Positions 39,601-53,156 are shown, counted from the first letter of the stretch. The stretch: DNA of 64,000 bases from Cucumis sativus (GCF_000004075.3 NC_026661.2:18876307-18940306); one strand, 5' to 3'. Notes: a model not told the origin generated them from the sequence alone. Translations and numbers: made by a program.

Positions 39601-42600
39601 CTACGTCTTGATTATTCCCAATGTCGCAGCTTGAAGCGATACTGTATGCTTGACATTGCCAATATGAATATAGTGATCTCCTAGTGGAATTCTCCTCACC
39701 CCTAACTTATCCACAACGCTCAAATACTTACAAACATGAACGTGAACTTGCAAGCGTCGTTTTTCCCTGGAAGCAAGATGCAACTTCTCAAATGCCACTA
39801 ATTGCTTGCGGGGTACCCACGTAGCGCCATTAGCAGGTGGGGTGGAAAATACGAGCATGGTGTGGAAGCCGTCTCTGTCTCCTTTGTTTTCCACGTCAAC
39901 GTGTATAACGAGAGAGAGCTTTTGACATTTAGCATGAGTGACTCGAATGGCCTTGCTAGACAATGTAGAAGCAGAATGAGTCTGACGATGACCAGAAAGT
40001 GAAATGGAGACAATGGTAGGGGCTTTGACAATTGTGTGGATGAAGTTAGTGTAACTCAAACCATGACCAAATTCATATACCACCGGACCAGCATAGAAAC
40101 GATAGGTTCGTCCGGGGTATGATGAAGTTGATCTCATTGCCATGTTTGTCATTGGTAGGTTGGAGAGGTAAGATTGTGGGTACCATGTCATTGGCAACTT
40201 TCCACCTGTAAGATAACAAAACAAATCATGAAAATTGCCTAAAACTTTCAAAATAACGTAATACTAATTCTCAAAAACAACATATTCAAGAATAGAATGA
40301 ATAGAAAGTAATGTGATTTTCTTCATAATCGAATGAAGTTAAATTTAATCAATATACTTTAGCATATAATTTGTTCATCTTATATCATACCTGGGTTGGT
40401 TGTTCCAAACAGAACATCAGCAATGGCGGCTCCACCGGCTTGGCCAGGGTACCCAACCCACAAAATGGCAGAAATTCGAGGATCATTATCAGCAAAAGAC
40501 ACATCAATGGGTCCACCAGACATTAAAATCACCACCGTTGGCCCTCGAGAAGCGGCAGCAACTTTTAAAACAAGTTCTTGTTGCCGTCCCGGTAGTAAAA
40601 GTCCGTCTCTGTCTTTCGTCTCTGCCTCTACCGACTGGTCTAGCCCCATCACCAGAACCGTCGCATCCGCGGTGCTGGCGGCGGCCAAGGCGTCGGTAAA
40701 GGAATAGTCTGTTGCACATGCCACGTTATCGCAGCCTTTCCGGTGGACCACCGTCGTGTACCTCTTGATTCCTTCCAGCGGTGTTACATAACCACAGGCT
40801 ACACCTAAATAAACCACGGTTGAACAATGTGTTTAGGCTAGATTTGGCTAAAGGGTATTTTTGGAATAAAAAGATACAATTATTTTAAAATAAATAAACC
40901 CTCGGTTTTGAATTTCTATTTTTAGTTTTTTAAATTTTGAGTTTGATTTAAATGTTACGATTTTAGCTTTTACATTCGACTATCATTTTAGTTTAAAATT
41001 AAATTTGGAGATTTTGGAACTAATGTCTATTATTATTATTAATCAATGTAAAAGAATTACCATTAATTAAGCGTAATTATCTTTTCATTATACTTAAAAT
41101 TAATTTTAAATTTCCTCCCTAATTATTTTAAATTGATTAATTGACTACAACCCCAAAATTAAAAGTCACTATTACTAAAAAGTAAAAGTATAAATCTCCA
41201 AAAGTTATAGATTATATTGAAACAAATTTAAAATTTTAAAACTAAAACTTTGAAATTTATAAATTATTCTAAAATCAAACTAAAACATTTGACATTTTAA
41301 AATCTATAGACCACAAAACTAAGAATTATATAGTTAATTAAGTGCCATTATCTTTTCATTTTACTTAATCATAAATCTTAATGGGATGAACTAACACAAT
41401 TTCAATTCCCTCCGTACAAATGGTTTGATAAAAAAAAAGGATATGTTTAATTAAATTAGATAAGACGAATATAACTCAATTGGTATAAATGCTTATATTA
41501 TTAATTTCACATTTAGATTTATAATTATTTTTAATTAAATCGAATTTCAAAATTTAAAACTATGTTAAAACTATAAGGAATAAAATTGAAGTCAAGCTAA
41601 AATGATAAAATATCCTATTAAAACTTTTAAAACTTTTACCAACCAAATTGAATGTTTAAATAACATAAAGATAAAATTGAAATTATTTTCCAAAATAAAA
41701 GTAATATTTTTAATTTAGAAAAAGATAAGTTTATGTAAAAAAAAATGATAATGACAAAGTTAAAAGTTTAGGTGGACTTAAACGAATAATATTAGAATTG
41801 AAAAAAAAAAAGATCCAATGGTGATCCACTCGTAACTTACCAGCATAGTTGCCAATCATGGTGACATTGACATCGGAGTTTGGCCCAATAACAGCAACAG
41901 TACGATGGTGATCGGCGGATAACGGCAGACCGGGGAGGCGATTCTTTAGCAAAACAATGCCTTGACGGGCAGCATCAAGTGCGAGCTGTTGATGGGACGG
42001 AGAACAAACGTTTTTAGGGCCCAATTTACCGTACGCATGAGACGACGGCGCTCCGTCGAACATCCCGAGTCTCATTTGAACGGTGATTGTGTTGGCAAGA
42101 GCATTGTTGATGTGAGTTTGAGTTAATAATCCTTTTTTCACAGCGTCTTCTGTGTGGACTGCTAGAAATGGTCCACAATCTAAGTCTAGGCCAGCTTTAA
42201 TGGCATCAGCCGCCGCCTCCTCCGCCGTGGATGTGTAGTGTTGGTTGTCATAGAATACTCCAACAGAGTCGCAGTCCGACACAATGTAGCTGCAAAACCC
42301 CAAAATTTAGTCCAGAATTCATATATTTCAATTTGAACATCCATAGTCTCTTAATTTGTATGATAACATGAATGAGCAAAAATAGAAAGTGAAACTCACC
42401 CATTGAGTCCCCATTGGTTGCGTATAGTTCCCTTAAGCAAATTAGGATCAGCGCAAGTGGGAACACCATTAACTTGATTATAAGAGCACATCACACTTGC
42501 CACTTTTCCTTCTTTCACACATTTCCTAAAAGGCACTTCAAATGTGTCCACCATATCTTGTCTTGTCACCTATACCAATACATTCAAATTATACTACTTT

Positions 42601-44108
42601 CAATTTGATCATTCTTTTTTTAGACTTACATATACAATTACACACTTTACCTTGGCATTGAAATGAAAGCGATCCGTACCATTCCAGTTGTCGAGATCGT
42701 ACGCTGTAAAGTGTTTGCAGCAAGCGGCGACCTTGAGGCGGTCACCATCGTTGCCTTGGAGGCCTTTGATATACCTAGCAGCATACTCACCGGCGACCAC
42801 TGGATCTTCCCCGGGAGTTTCTTGACCTCGACCCCATCGTGGATCTCGAAATATGTTTACGTTTGGACTCCAGTATGTCAATCCAGCTGCACCACCGTTA
42901 TACATCGCCCTTGCTTCATCTGACACAACCTATGCAATGACCATAATGTCAGTATTAAAAAACTTATGAAGATTTTGTTTTTAAAAAACTATGAATTATG
43001 ATCGGTTAAAATATGTGTTATCTCATGAGGTTTAGTTTTTAAGCACATATGAAAGTAGTAGAAACATAAATTAATAAATACACTCATTTAAATGATATCA
43101 AATTTAAAAGAAAATTAGAAAATAATTAATACGATGCATTGGCTTTGAAGGAAGGTATAAAGTTGGAAATACAAATACACTCACTTTTGAAAAAGGAAAT
43201 TATGGCATTTATTTTGTATTACAAAAGCAGCTTTTATTAACTAAGGGGAAAAGTCTATTTTTATTCTAAATCAATATTAACACGACAAGATAAATAAAAG
43301 AAACCCATTCACTAACTTCTAATTAAAATAACAAAAGTTGAATTCTATACTTTTATTTTCCCGTTATAAACTTTTTTAACATATTATTTTAATATTCACG
43401 AAAATATTTTATCCATTTAACTCAACTTCAAAATTTAATTTATTTAGCTATATAATTCTGTGTAATATGTTTTCAATAACTTACACGTCAATCATTGTTA
43501 ACAATCAATTTCGACGCCAATTATTATCGATTACTTTGTTTTACTCTAAACACATACGTAGCAAGATTCGTACTTAAGCTTTGCTTAATTGACGAATATA
43601 AAATCTAAGATTATTAGGTCCATTTCAAAACTAAATATATATAAAAATTTGAAATTCATTTTAAAAAAAAATGAAAATCGTAGAGATAGAGAAAGAAAGG
43701 AATTACCCGTCCAATAGCTTCCCAAAGGGACACATTGAAAGAAGCAACGGTGGTAATGACCTGAGGGAAACTGGTGGCGCCGGGAAAATCACCGCCGAAC
43801 TCAGTACCAGGGCCGACATTTGAGACGCCGTGAAGGGCCTCCGACCACCACTCGTACCCTTTAATCCCAAGCCGAGGCACCGCTGCCGCATTGTTCACCA
43901 GAAGCCGTACCTTCTCTTGCAATGTCAGCCGTCCTATCAAATCCTTTACCCTCTCCGGAATCGGTAACGCCACCCTGCAGAAGGGATACCTACTCAACGC
44001 CGCGTCTTTTGGGTCGCAAGCAAATGGCTCCCGAGCCCCACCGCCGTGCCGGAATATTGCTGAGAGAATGATGAGTATTGGAATGATCCGGTGGGCGGCA
44101 GTAGCCAT
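39601..44108 (-). CDS. BXL1: GH3 beta-D-xylosidase / alpha-L-arabinofuranosidase, BXL1-type
   Basis: Six coding exons on the minus strand, 44108-43707, 42929-42651, 42569-42400, 42289-41841, 40804-40391 and 40205-39601, join in frame to 772 aa, the usual size for plant BXL enzymes. A signal peptide covers about residues 1-25. The GH3 N-terminal barrel spans about 60-310 and includes [41 protein letters not shown] and YIVSDCDSV, whose D289 is the predicted nucleophile. The GH3 C-terminal domain spans about 380-615 and contains [18 protein letters not shown] (E493 or E495 as candidate acid/base). A fibronectin-III-like domain follows near 680-750. N-glycosylation sequons such as N125-V-S fit secretion to the cell wall, where the family trims xylan and arabinan side chains. 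The ending [12 protein letters not shown] favours the BXL1/BXL2 branch; I cannot separate those two. Frame-compatible ATG 44159 was not chosen because a TATA-like run overlaps it. Confidence 0.95.
40805..41840. other. Intron 4 of the BXL1-type gene, with a tRNA-like (SINE-type) remnant
   Basis: A 1-kb AT-rich intron. At about 41462-41530 it contains AACTCAATTGGTATAAATG, similar to a pol III A-box-like motif also seen at 48765 in this window. The B-box position is decayed. The rest is low-complexity AT sequence. Confidence 0.3.
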
Positions 44109-44158
44109 GTTTGGATCAGAGAATTGGTTGTGAAAAAGTGGGTTTAATGGCCAAACCA

Positions 44159-44166
44159 TATATATA
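44159..44166 (-). promoter_or_regulatory. TATA-like box of the BXL1-type gene
   Basis: TATATATA lies about 51-58 bases upstream of the chosen ATG (44108) on the minus strand. A start about 30 bases downstream of it would leave a short leader and make ATG 44108 the first in the transcript. Confidence 0.45.
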
Positions 44167-47100
44167 ACAATATATTTTAGACAAATTAGAAGAAATTTGA
44201 AAAGAGGGATATTTTCTTTTTATAATAAAGGATAAAAAAGTAAAGAGTAAAGGCATTTTTTCAAGGGTGGGATTGTCTTTCTCAACCAATTGAAAGTTGG
44301 TGGTGTGATTTTTTTTATTCTTGTTTTTTTTAGTATAGGAAAGTGAAAACACACACCAAACTCATAAAAGTTTGAAAAAGACAAATTATCTTATAATTAT
44401 TAGTAGATTATTGGTTTAGTTCTTATTATTTGTTTATTTTAATTTGATCTACCCTAAAAAAATTTGTGTGGTTTGAAAGCTAAAATCTAAAAAATAGAGT
44501 TTCAACATTTTTTTAATATAATAAAAGTTTATGACAAATAGTTATAAAATAAGTTTTTTTTTTCTTTTTAGATTTTAAAAGCATTTTTCTTCACATTGAT
44601 TTGGCTAACTAACTCAACAAAATACAAATCATACCCAACACCTATTATATTACCAAGAATTCAACGTGTTAATTTGGTACCAAAAGAAGTAGCTAGGGAG
44701 TTTAACTAAATAATATAAATTAAATCTAACATATATATATATATAACCACAAATTCATAATTCAACCTATTCTCATTATACCAATACATATATATATATA
44801 TATACACACAAACAAGAGATGATGATGTGAGGAGCAAAAACACATACAAACATTAGAAGTTTTAAGTGATGAAATTGGATATGATAATGAAATGAGAGTT
44901 AGCTAAGATGATGTGATGTGATATTGGACTTTTGTGTGGTGACGGAATGGGAAAGACGCATTCCACTTCTAACCCTTCTTCCTCAAGCTTAATATTATTC
45001 TTCCTTAAACTCATTTTCCTTTTACTAATTTTCAAAAGTTTCTTTAAGAAGAAAAAAGTCCTTTTTCAGCAGCTTTTAAAATTTTTAAAAATATATATTC
45101 TTATATTCTTTTTCGTTATTTTCCTTTTTATATTAGAAAACAAGTTCTAATAAACTTTCTTCTCTTTTTTCCTAATTTGTTGGGTCATGCACAACAATAT
45201 GCATAAGTTATTGTATGTGGTTGCGTGGGTTGTAATGTGTGAGTGTTAATTAAGCAGTATAAGAGTAGATTTTCTTTAGTCTTAAATTAATATAATTAGA
45301 ATAATTATAAATATTATAAATATAGTAGTTAAATTTAAAATATAATTAGATTATCGATATCATAGTTGATAGATTATATCATATATTTATTTTTAACAAA
45401 AGAATCCCACCTTTATTTATCTTTATATAAATTATGTTTTATTTGTATTAAATTATTAATCTTAACTCTATATTATAAATAATAGGAGTTAAAGGAGGCT
45501 TATTAAATTAATAGAGTATATGTGACTCAAAAGCTCACACGAGAATAACTTTTTCGCTAAAACATAATTATGAGATCGTTATTTTTTATTAAGTTGTTTG
45601 ATATGGTTTGTTAGAATATTTAAAATTTTAACCCTATACTATGATTATTATTTATTAATTTAATTTAATTTGATCAATTTTTAAACTAGAAGTTAGATTC
45701 TAGATCAAACTTGTGAATTTTCCTCTGAAAGATATAATAAGAAAATGTAAGATATAATGGATTAACTTGACTTGTAATGCAAGAGAAGACAATGGAAGCC
45801 CATGCTGCAAAGCTAATAATGCAAAACATTACAACTAATATTTTCACATGCAATGGGACATTTCCTTCTTCTTTTTCCCATCAAATCACACCCAAATAAA
45901 TTAATAAAACTACATAACCATTTTATCTATTAAATGCTTGACAAAAATCAGTAGCTTTTAATATATTTTTTTTTGTAAAACCATAGATCTCTTAATCAGT
46001 AATCTATATATGTTGTATGTTAAGTTGAGGTATGTTGGATTAGATATTCAAATATTTTGCTCTAGAAAAAGATCAAACTATATTGTATAATAATGGAAGT
46101 GAAGAATATTCTTGTTAGAAAGTGTACATATTAATAAAGGGTGCCCATAAGCAATTGCATAAGGGCATATGATATGATTTTGTCTCCTTCCATTTTTTCA
46201 GTAGCTTCTTGAGGTGTGTGCTTGCTGCTTTCTTCTCATTGGCCTTTTTCAGATCAAACTTACCTCTGTGCTATTTTTATTTTATTTTTTTAACATTACT
46301 TTCCAAATAAAGTGATTTTTATTTTAACCTACTACCATTAAAGCCTTTTTTATTCAGAAAATATTCTCACTCTTTTAAATTCTCACAATTTTAAAATTTA
46401 GATTAAATAACTTAAAATACAATGATAAATATTGCACATCAATTTAATTCTATAGCAGAAATTTGGATGAATAAATCTCTCTGTAAATGACTCTTCTATT
46501 ATATCATATATATGTTTTGGCAATTACGTTCGTTTCTGCTCTATAGAGAAATGTGAACATTGTTTTACTTAAAAAAATCACATATTAGTGTATCATAAGC
46601 GAGTTTATGAATTAATAAGATAAAAACAAATAGTTTAGTTGAAATAAGATTTAGAAGTTACTTTTTCCAAATCCCTTTTAGGCAAATATGTTTATCGATC
46701 ACTTCATAGCTAGGGAGGAAAAAGTAATATTAGATATTAAATGAATAATAAACAATGTGAAGTGAGAATGAAGATGTCATTAATAATATGGTCTGTGAAT
46801 TTTCTTGTTAATATGTCATCTTTGAGTGTGCAAATATATAGTTGTTGGTTAATTATCTAGTAAAATTCAAATTACAAAGCCACATCATGTGTAGCAATGT
46901 GTAACAAAACAACTTTTGTTAGATATATTGATACAAAAATAAATGACATTAAGAACAAACAAAAGTTATTTTTTTCTTTTTTCTTTTGGAACTAATCGAG
47001 TAGTTAAGAAAAGCCTTTCTCATCTTTATATATATTGATTATGTAGAAAATATTTTGTGTAAAAAGTCTTTTGGAAGTTAAGTGTTACTAAAACTTTAGG

Positions 47101-47552
47101 TCATAAATTTGGAGATCAAGCCATCATTTTTCTCCCAACAGCCTCATGATTTCATTAGTTGGTGATTAGTTCTTAAAGTGTGGTGGAGAACTAACCTTCA
47201 ATTTAAAATAATGAGAAGAAGAAGAAAACTAGCCATGCTCTTATTTAGTAAGTTTTAATTATTAATATTATTATTATAATTAACAAATTTATTGTGAATG
47301 AATTAACTAATTTGAATTGCTTACTTAAGTGTTATTATCAATAAATAATACCTTATAAAGTCAATACAAACCTAACACAATTCCATAGTGATTAAAATTA
47401 AAGCTCTTTAAAAAAAGAAAATCTAAAAAATATTTAGTAAACCCTTTTTTTTTTTTTTTATTGAAAAACTAAGCAATCTTTTTTAACTTTCTAAAGTGGA
47501 AAGTTCAATCACAACATTCTCATATATCAGATCATAAAGAGATAATGATAAA

Positions 47553-47559
<7 letters not shown>

Positions 47560-47584
<25 letters not shown>
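47560..47584. repeat. (TA)n microsatellite
   Basis: An uninterrupted TA run of about 25 bases in intergenic DNA. Confidence 0.85.
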
Positions 47585-48754
47585 GATTATAAATTTATAA
47601 CATGATTTTGTTTAATTATGTCAACATTGAATAGTGTGTATTTTTATTGTATATTTTTTTCTAATAAAAAACCAGTGAGTGTTTTATTTGCTAGGTTGTA
47701 TTTAAATTTGTATACAATTGTGGTGTTAAATTTGAATATATATTATTTGGTTTAGAATTTATTTTTCTAACTATTCATGCTAGTTGAATTAAGTTAGATA
47801 TGACTTTGTACTTTGAACTGTGATTTATATGAGAGAAAAGAGGTAGAAATTGTTTCACATCCAAAAATTTAAGATTGACAAGTGAGGGTATATATATGTG
47901 TGAATACTTGCTAAGAGACTTCCAAAGTGTGGGTTTAGTTGTCAATAGGTCGAGTAATTGTGTGAAAATATTAACTTTTTACTACCCTATACTAAAAAGA
48001 TTACTGTTAAACGTTGGAATTAATTCCATATCTAAAAACATTTTTTCTCTACTTGGTCTCCTCCTTTAAAAGGTATATGCACCTCTGCTTAAAACACTGA
48101 AAGGGAAAAAATGCTATTCCTCCATCTATTTTCTCTGATCGCATCTACTCTTTTTTAGCTTAGTTTTTTTGAACGATTTTGATCCATTCTCCGACTAGGT
48201 GCACGTTGGTTACATCGATATCATACCGTTCTTGCTTTCAAGACAATGGATTTATCCACCACATAAACAATCTTCATCTAGAATAACGAGTTATATTCAT
48301 GTTTGTTTTTGGTCGCGGGAGCTTTAGCTAGCTAGACACTCGACTCGACTATAACATTAAACTTTCGTAAATGAATATATTTAGACTCTCACCTCAATTT
48401 TTAAATAAATCATCAATATTAATATTGTACATCAACTCAAACTAATATTTTGAAAATACTTAGATGATTTTTAGAAGCAATTAGTATCATGATATTTGTT
48501 GATTAAACTTTGAAAAACAGTATAAATTGATATACTCTAAAACAAATTTAAAATTTAAATTGATATAATAGTTTGTTAGAATATGGATGGATATTTTTCC
48601 TCAAATTAAATTCTACTACTTACTAAACATATAATTTTACACCAAACACTTTCAACTGTGTCATACTTCATGATATATCATCTTGTTCAAGTTTAATCTA
48701 TTTTATATCGATCAATATATCCTCTCTTTTAACAAACAAATATAAACATGTCAA

Positions 48755-48840
48755 GTGAGTACCACTCAATTGATATAACCTTTGTACTATCAAACTTCAA
48801 AGTCAAAGGTTCGTTTCTCTAACGTCGTATGTACTACCAA
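48755..48840 (+). repeat. Possible tRNA-derived SINE remnant
   Basis: ACTCAATTGATATAACC (about 48765-48781), followed about 45 bases later by AGGTTCG (48808-48814), is the order and spacing of pol III A and B boxes in tRNA-derived SINEs. The A-like box matches the intronic copy near 41473. No tRNA cloverleaf forms, so this is not a functional tRNA gene. Confidence 0.3.
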
Positions 48841-48996
48841 CAATATAATATCAATGTTAAAATAAAAAACAGAAACAACAGGGGAACAATAATATCAACC
48901 CTATATCTCTTTTCAAATATATTCATTATATAGAAAGCACCTTAATACTAATAATAATGCACAATATGTGACATAATGCCTTCCCAAAAGCCTTCG

Positions 48997-49821
48997 TCAA
49001 AATTTGAACAACCAATGAGAAAGTTTCTTCTCAAATTTCTTCTCCTTAATTGTATCCAAACTTGGCTTCCAACCTCTGCCCGATAACTGTCTGCTCAAAT
49101 ACTCCGGCCTTCCCTCCACCGTTTCCCATTCAACTTCCTCTCCTTCCATCTTCACAACATCTAATTCCTTTTTAGTATCTGCTCGGTACTCTCTTGTTGT
49201 TGTCGACGCCGTTGTTGTCGTTGCCGTGCATGCCCTCGCAAACCAAGGGAGAACCTTAGAAGATGAAAGGAGGAGAGAGCGCGACCGTAAAGCCGAGTTT
49301 GCACATAGAAGAACACGACGGATATCTTCCGACGACAATGATGCTGGCTTGCCTCCTCTTATGGGTAGCATCATATAAACCTTGCATGTTGATAATATGA
49401 TGAATTATCCACTTTAATTAATATAATAATCCTAATTCCTAAATTAAGAAAGCAATTGTCATTTGTCATATGCCAATTTAATATTAAGCACATTGTTTTT
49501 ACTAACTAATTTACAATAAACAATAAATACAAAGCGAATCATCTAAAATCTCTATTGAAAAACTAATTGACTAATAAATAAATTAGTTAAAAGAAAGCAA
49601 TGATTTAATTGACAGACCTTGTTCGAGTTGAGTTTTTCATCGGCTGGCAACGGAGTAGGTCGTTTTCCTACGACGGTGCTCTTAGAAATCTCGACGACAA
49701 CTTGACGTGGATGTTCAAGCATCAACTCAGCCACTGTGAACGGCTCATTGAATTCTTGAATGGAACCATTAGAGAGAACTACTTTCCCGACACCGGAGAC
49801 GACGGAGGTGACGTTTCCCAT
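48997..49821 (-). CDS. PADRE / DUF4228 domain protein
   Basis: Two exons on the minus strand, 49821-49618 and 49380-48997, join in frame to 195 aa. The N-terminus MGNVTS is a strong N-myristoylation signal. The PADRE/DUF4228 hallmarks follow: a short beta-rich segment (GKVVLSNGSIQEFNEPFTVAELMLEHPRQVV), then PLPADEKLNSNKVYMMLPI across the splice junction. The C-terminal half is serine/threonine-rich and probably disordered, ending with GRGWKPSLDTIKE. Genes of this plant-specific family are commonly induced by pathogens and abiotic stress; their biochemical role is unknown. A paralogue lies 3.3 kb away on the same strand. Two W-box cores lie 268-313 bases upstream of the ATG. Confidence 0.88.
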
Positions 49822-50088
49822 CTTCAGGAAGCTTAAGGCGAGGTGAGAATTAAGGAGAGGAAGGAGTTATAAGAAGAGAGATAGGGAATGTTAGAGTTTG
49901 TTGAACAGCTCCATTAATGGGGAGTTTAGGGGGCTTATTTTGTGAAATGGTATACGGAGGTGAAAAATTAGATGATTGTTGAGTGGTTGAGGTTTGAGTT
50001 TAAAGCAAGTTTGTTTTGTTGAAGAGAAAAAAGGGAATGAAGGAATGATGATGATGATGAATGATCATTGTTGGGTTTCTTGAGATCT

Positions 50089-50134
50089 GGTCAACAACAA
50101 AGGGATTTGGTGGAAATTTTAACTAAAAAGTCAA
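50089..50134 (-). promoter_or_regulatory. Two W-box cores upstream of the first PADRE gene
   Basis: GGTCAA at 50089-50094 and AGTCAA at 50129-50134 read TTGACC and TTGACT on the minus strand, matching the WRKY-binding core TTGACY. They fit a stress-inducible gene, but the core is short and expected by chance every kilobase or so. Confidence 0.3.
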
Positions 50135-51061
50135 GAAAATGGTTCAACTATTACAATAATTCTGTTAACTAAATCATTTTCTTTTCTTTTCTTTTTTAAC
50201 TTTAACCCATCAATTAATTAAATCATCACCCTCTTTCTTGTGTAAGAAAGGATTGATTTTTTTTTCTTTTTTAAATTAATTATATGAGTTAGTTTACCTG
50301 GTTGGTTTTAGAATCGACTTTAATAATATAAAAATTTGGATTGTCTACCGAAGAATGACTATTAAACTCTAGTGATGAAAGATTGTCAATGTAAACATAG
50401 TTATAAACCATTTATATATATGATAAAAGAAAAATCAAAGACTTGAATCTCTCAACTCATGCATACTCATAAGTCAAAAAGTTTCCACTTTAAGCAAGTA
50501 AGATTGAGTAGGGTGGAACAAGAAATATATCTCTTTTATTCTAATGAAAATTGGAAGTAAATTATTATCCAACAGTATACAACGTTTTTATATTAAATCA
50601 TGTTTATTAATAAAATACAAATATGTTAATATTATTATTTAAACTATTGAAGGTATAAATAGTTTAAATATGCTTACTTATATTAACAAAATCTTTAAAA
50701 ATAATATTAATGTATGATATTTCTTTCTAGGTTACTATATAACTAAATAAAAATTTGATTCAAAATGAGCATGATTGAAGTATCATAAAGTATATACTTT
50801 GAACCTAAAGTTTGTCGTTTGGTTCACTTTTCATAGTCGTTGGTAATAAATAAATAAATAAATAAAATATCAATCTCAATCCTTTAAAATACAACTAGAT
50901 CAATTAGAATTTCAATCGATTAAGAATATTAGAAGTTTAAATCTCAACTCTTATCTACTCACCAGGTTTGAAATTAAAAAGAAGAATAAGAAGAAAAGAT
51001 AACAATGATAAAAAGGTACACGTGGTGACTAATGGTTTATTAAGCTAAAATGATAGTGTTG

Positions 51062-51124
51062 AACGAACCTTACATTTGTTAGGGTTCGTTAAGCAACCCA
51101 TGCCTTTTATTGGGCTTCAGCCCA
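51062..51124. promoter_or_regulatory. Telo-box and site II-like cluster with inverted repeats
   Basis: AACGAACC (51062-51069) and GGTTCGTT (51083-51090) form a perfect 8-bp inverted repeat with a 13-base loop. TTAGGGTT at 51079-51086 is a telo-box in reverse (AACCCTAA). TGGGCT-TC-AGCCCA at 51111-51124 is a second inverted repeat made of two site II cores (TGGGCY). Telo-box plus site II is typical of promoters of translation-related plant genes, but no such gene is adjacent. Confidence 0.4.
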
Positions 51125-51230
51125 TACATTCATTCTTGTAGTCATAGACCCAATCAATCTTAATTAATTAGTTAAGATAATTACAAGAGATAAATGTAGC
51201 AATAGCAAATTTGAAGATAACATTTACAAA

Positions 51231-51238
<8 letters not shown>

Positions 51239-51261
<23 letters not shown>

Positions 51262-51430
51262 GCAACATTTTCTAAAAATTGTAAATATAGCAAAATCTAT
51301 CAATGATGGACTTTTGTCGTTGATAAACTCTTACTATATCAATATTTGCAATATAATCTATTAGTGATAAACTTCGATCCTATCACTGGTAGATTTGGAC
51401 AGATTTTGATATATTTACATTATTTAAAAA
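51239..51430 (+). repeat. Dispersed repeat family R, copy 2
   Basis: A (TA)n run leads into TATAGCAACATTTTCTAAAAA and TTGTAAATATAGCAAAATCTA, then degenerate units of the form CTATCAATGATGGACTTTTG, ATCTATTAGTGATAAACTTC and CTATCACTGGTAGATTTGG. The imperfect 'ctatcantgatagact' units are tandemly arranged. I associate this pattern with repeats common in cucurbit genomes. Confidence 0.6.
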
Positions 51431-53156
51431 AGATTGTTATGTATTACTTGAATATTTTGAATCTAATTCTTATATTTACAGCTATTCCAATTAATTTAAC
51501 TTAAAGTTTTTTACTCATTTTTCTTTAGTACGAAGCAACTCAATTTCAAAATCTTGACTTTAAAAAAAATGTATTCGTATTTTGATGGTTGAACTATGTT
51601 ACAATTGATTTCAAATATAATAATTATAAATGATATTACTAAATTATTCATGATTACAAATTGATTAGTTTATCATTTGACTTAACCATTGTATTCTTAA
51701 TTCTACGATGTATATCAAAGCATTTTCTTCCAAGTCAATTAAAAATTGCAACGAGAAAATATATATACATTAATCGACAACTCAACACTAGATAGAACAA
51801 CTCATTTTCTTTTGAGAAAAAACAAATTCACATACTTTACAACATAAAGTAGTATTCTTTTAACTTTAATTAGTAGTTTATACTAAACTAGACCCTTGTT
51901 ACTTTCCTCAATTAGAGACTAAATCTAAAAGACATATATACTTTTTCTTATCAAAATGCTACAAAGAATTATAACAAATATATCATATTGCTATTGTCTA
52001 TACACACAAACACACGAACTAGTTAGATATCAATAATGTGATCCTTAGTCATCATATACCATAACATACCATACGTCTTTGTATTTTATTTTCTATCAAA
52101 CTTGGATTTTATCATGTTTATTATTTGAATGGAAAATGAATGCTGAAGCAATATTCTTTATCATTCAGTAATAAGAATAAAAAGAAAACATAGTAAGTTG
52201 CAAATTTTAGTACACACAATAATCTCTATCATTCTTCTCCAACCTCACCCACCATCGTTCTCCCACTCACTGTTTTCAAATAAGAATAATAATAGTCTCC
52301 ACCTCACTTCCACTACTTCATTATTGTTATTATTAAGCTTTTTTTTATGTATAAAATAGTTGTCATAACTTTATTTTAGTGCTGTGACAATGAGATTAAA
52401 TCTTTTATGTGTATAATTCATGTTCAACTAACATCATTTATTTTTAATAAGTAATTACCCTAACTCCATTTTATTTCTTCTAAATGATTTATTAGTTTCT
52501 TTTCTCTAATCTAACCCTTAAAATCTTCCTTTTCTCTCTTATCAACCAACCAAATCTTCTTCAAACTAGAGGAAACAAATAGTATAATCAACAAAACAAC
52601 TTTTTGTATATCTCAACCGTGACAACTATTCTACCAAGTTTGTTATGGAGGACTAATTTTAACTATACTTACTGTTTTTATTATTACACTATATCCTTTT
52701 AAAGAAATTTGAGTGTCTCATACTTATATATATCTCAAAGCATTAAGCTACTTGAATTGATTCATGAGATTGAAAATCTTTGGTTTAGTGGCTTGTTTTT
52801 TGCACACTAAGAATTGATGTTACTACACTCCAACCCTCCAAACATCTTTGAAATAGTATAATATTGTCCACTTTGGTGATATCTCATAAGTTCATAAGTC
52901 GTCTTTTAATATTATTACAAAAGAATTCTTGTAATTGTCCAATAAAAATAGTTATTCTCGGCTATATATTCGATCGGATTCATCTTCTCGTAAAAGAATA
53001 ATTAGAAGTTAGTGAGTCTTTAATTTGTTCAAAATTTAGAAAGATATAATGGATAGGAGTTGGAGAATGAGAAGTATAATTTATGATAAATTTTATGATA
53101 CAAATTAGTCTAAACTCTGTGTTCTATATATAATCAATGAAACCCCTAAATCCCTT

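Larger units (their letters stand above)
44170..48996. other. AT-rich intergenic DNA between the BXL1-type and PADRE genes
   Basis: No gene is supported. (TA)n runs occur at about 44732-44744, 44790-44803 and 47560-47584. A tRNA-like repeat remnant lies at 48755-48840. Elsewhere it is AT-rich with no coherent reading frame. Confidence 0.4.
49822..53156. other. Intergenic DNA between the two PADRE genes
   Basis: No gene is supported. The left part is the promoter of the first PADRE gene. The stretch holds a telo-box/site II cluster with inverted repeats at 51062-51124, a (TA)n run at 51239-51261 and a dispersed repeat copy to about 51430. The right end is the 3' flank of the second PADRE gene. 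Confidence 0.4.

Noticed and set aside
40396..40707. Long plus-strand frames inside BXL exon 5
   Set aside because: They are antisense shadows of a GC-rich coding exon with clear GH3 motifs on the minus strand.
44109..44159. Upstream in-frame ATG of the BXL1-type gene
   Set aside because: It coincides with a TATA-like run, so it is unlikely to be transcribed, and the inner ATG begins a normal signal peptide.
48755..48840. Possible tRNA gene
   Set aside because: A- and B-like boxes are present but no acceptor or anticodon stems pair; it is at most a SINE remnant.
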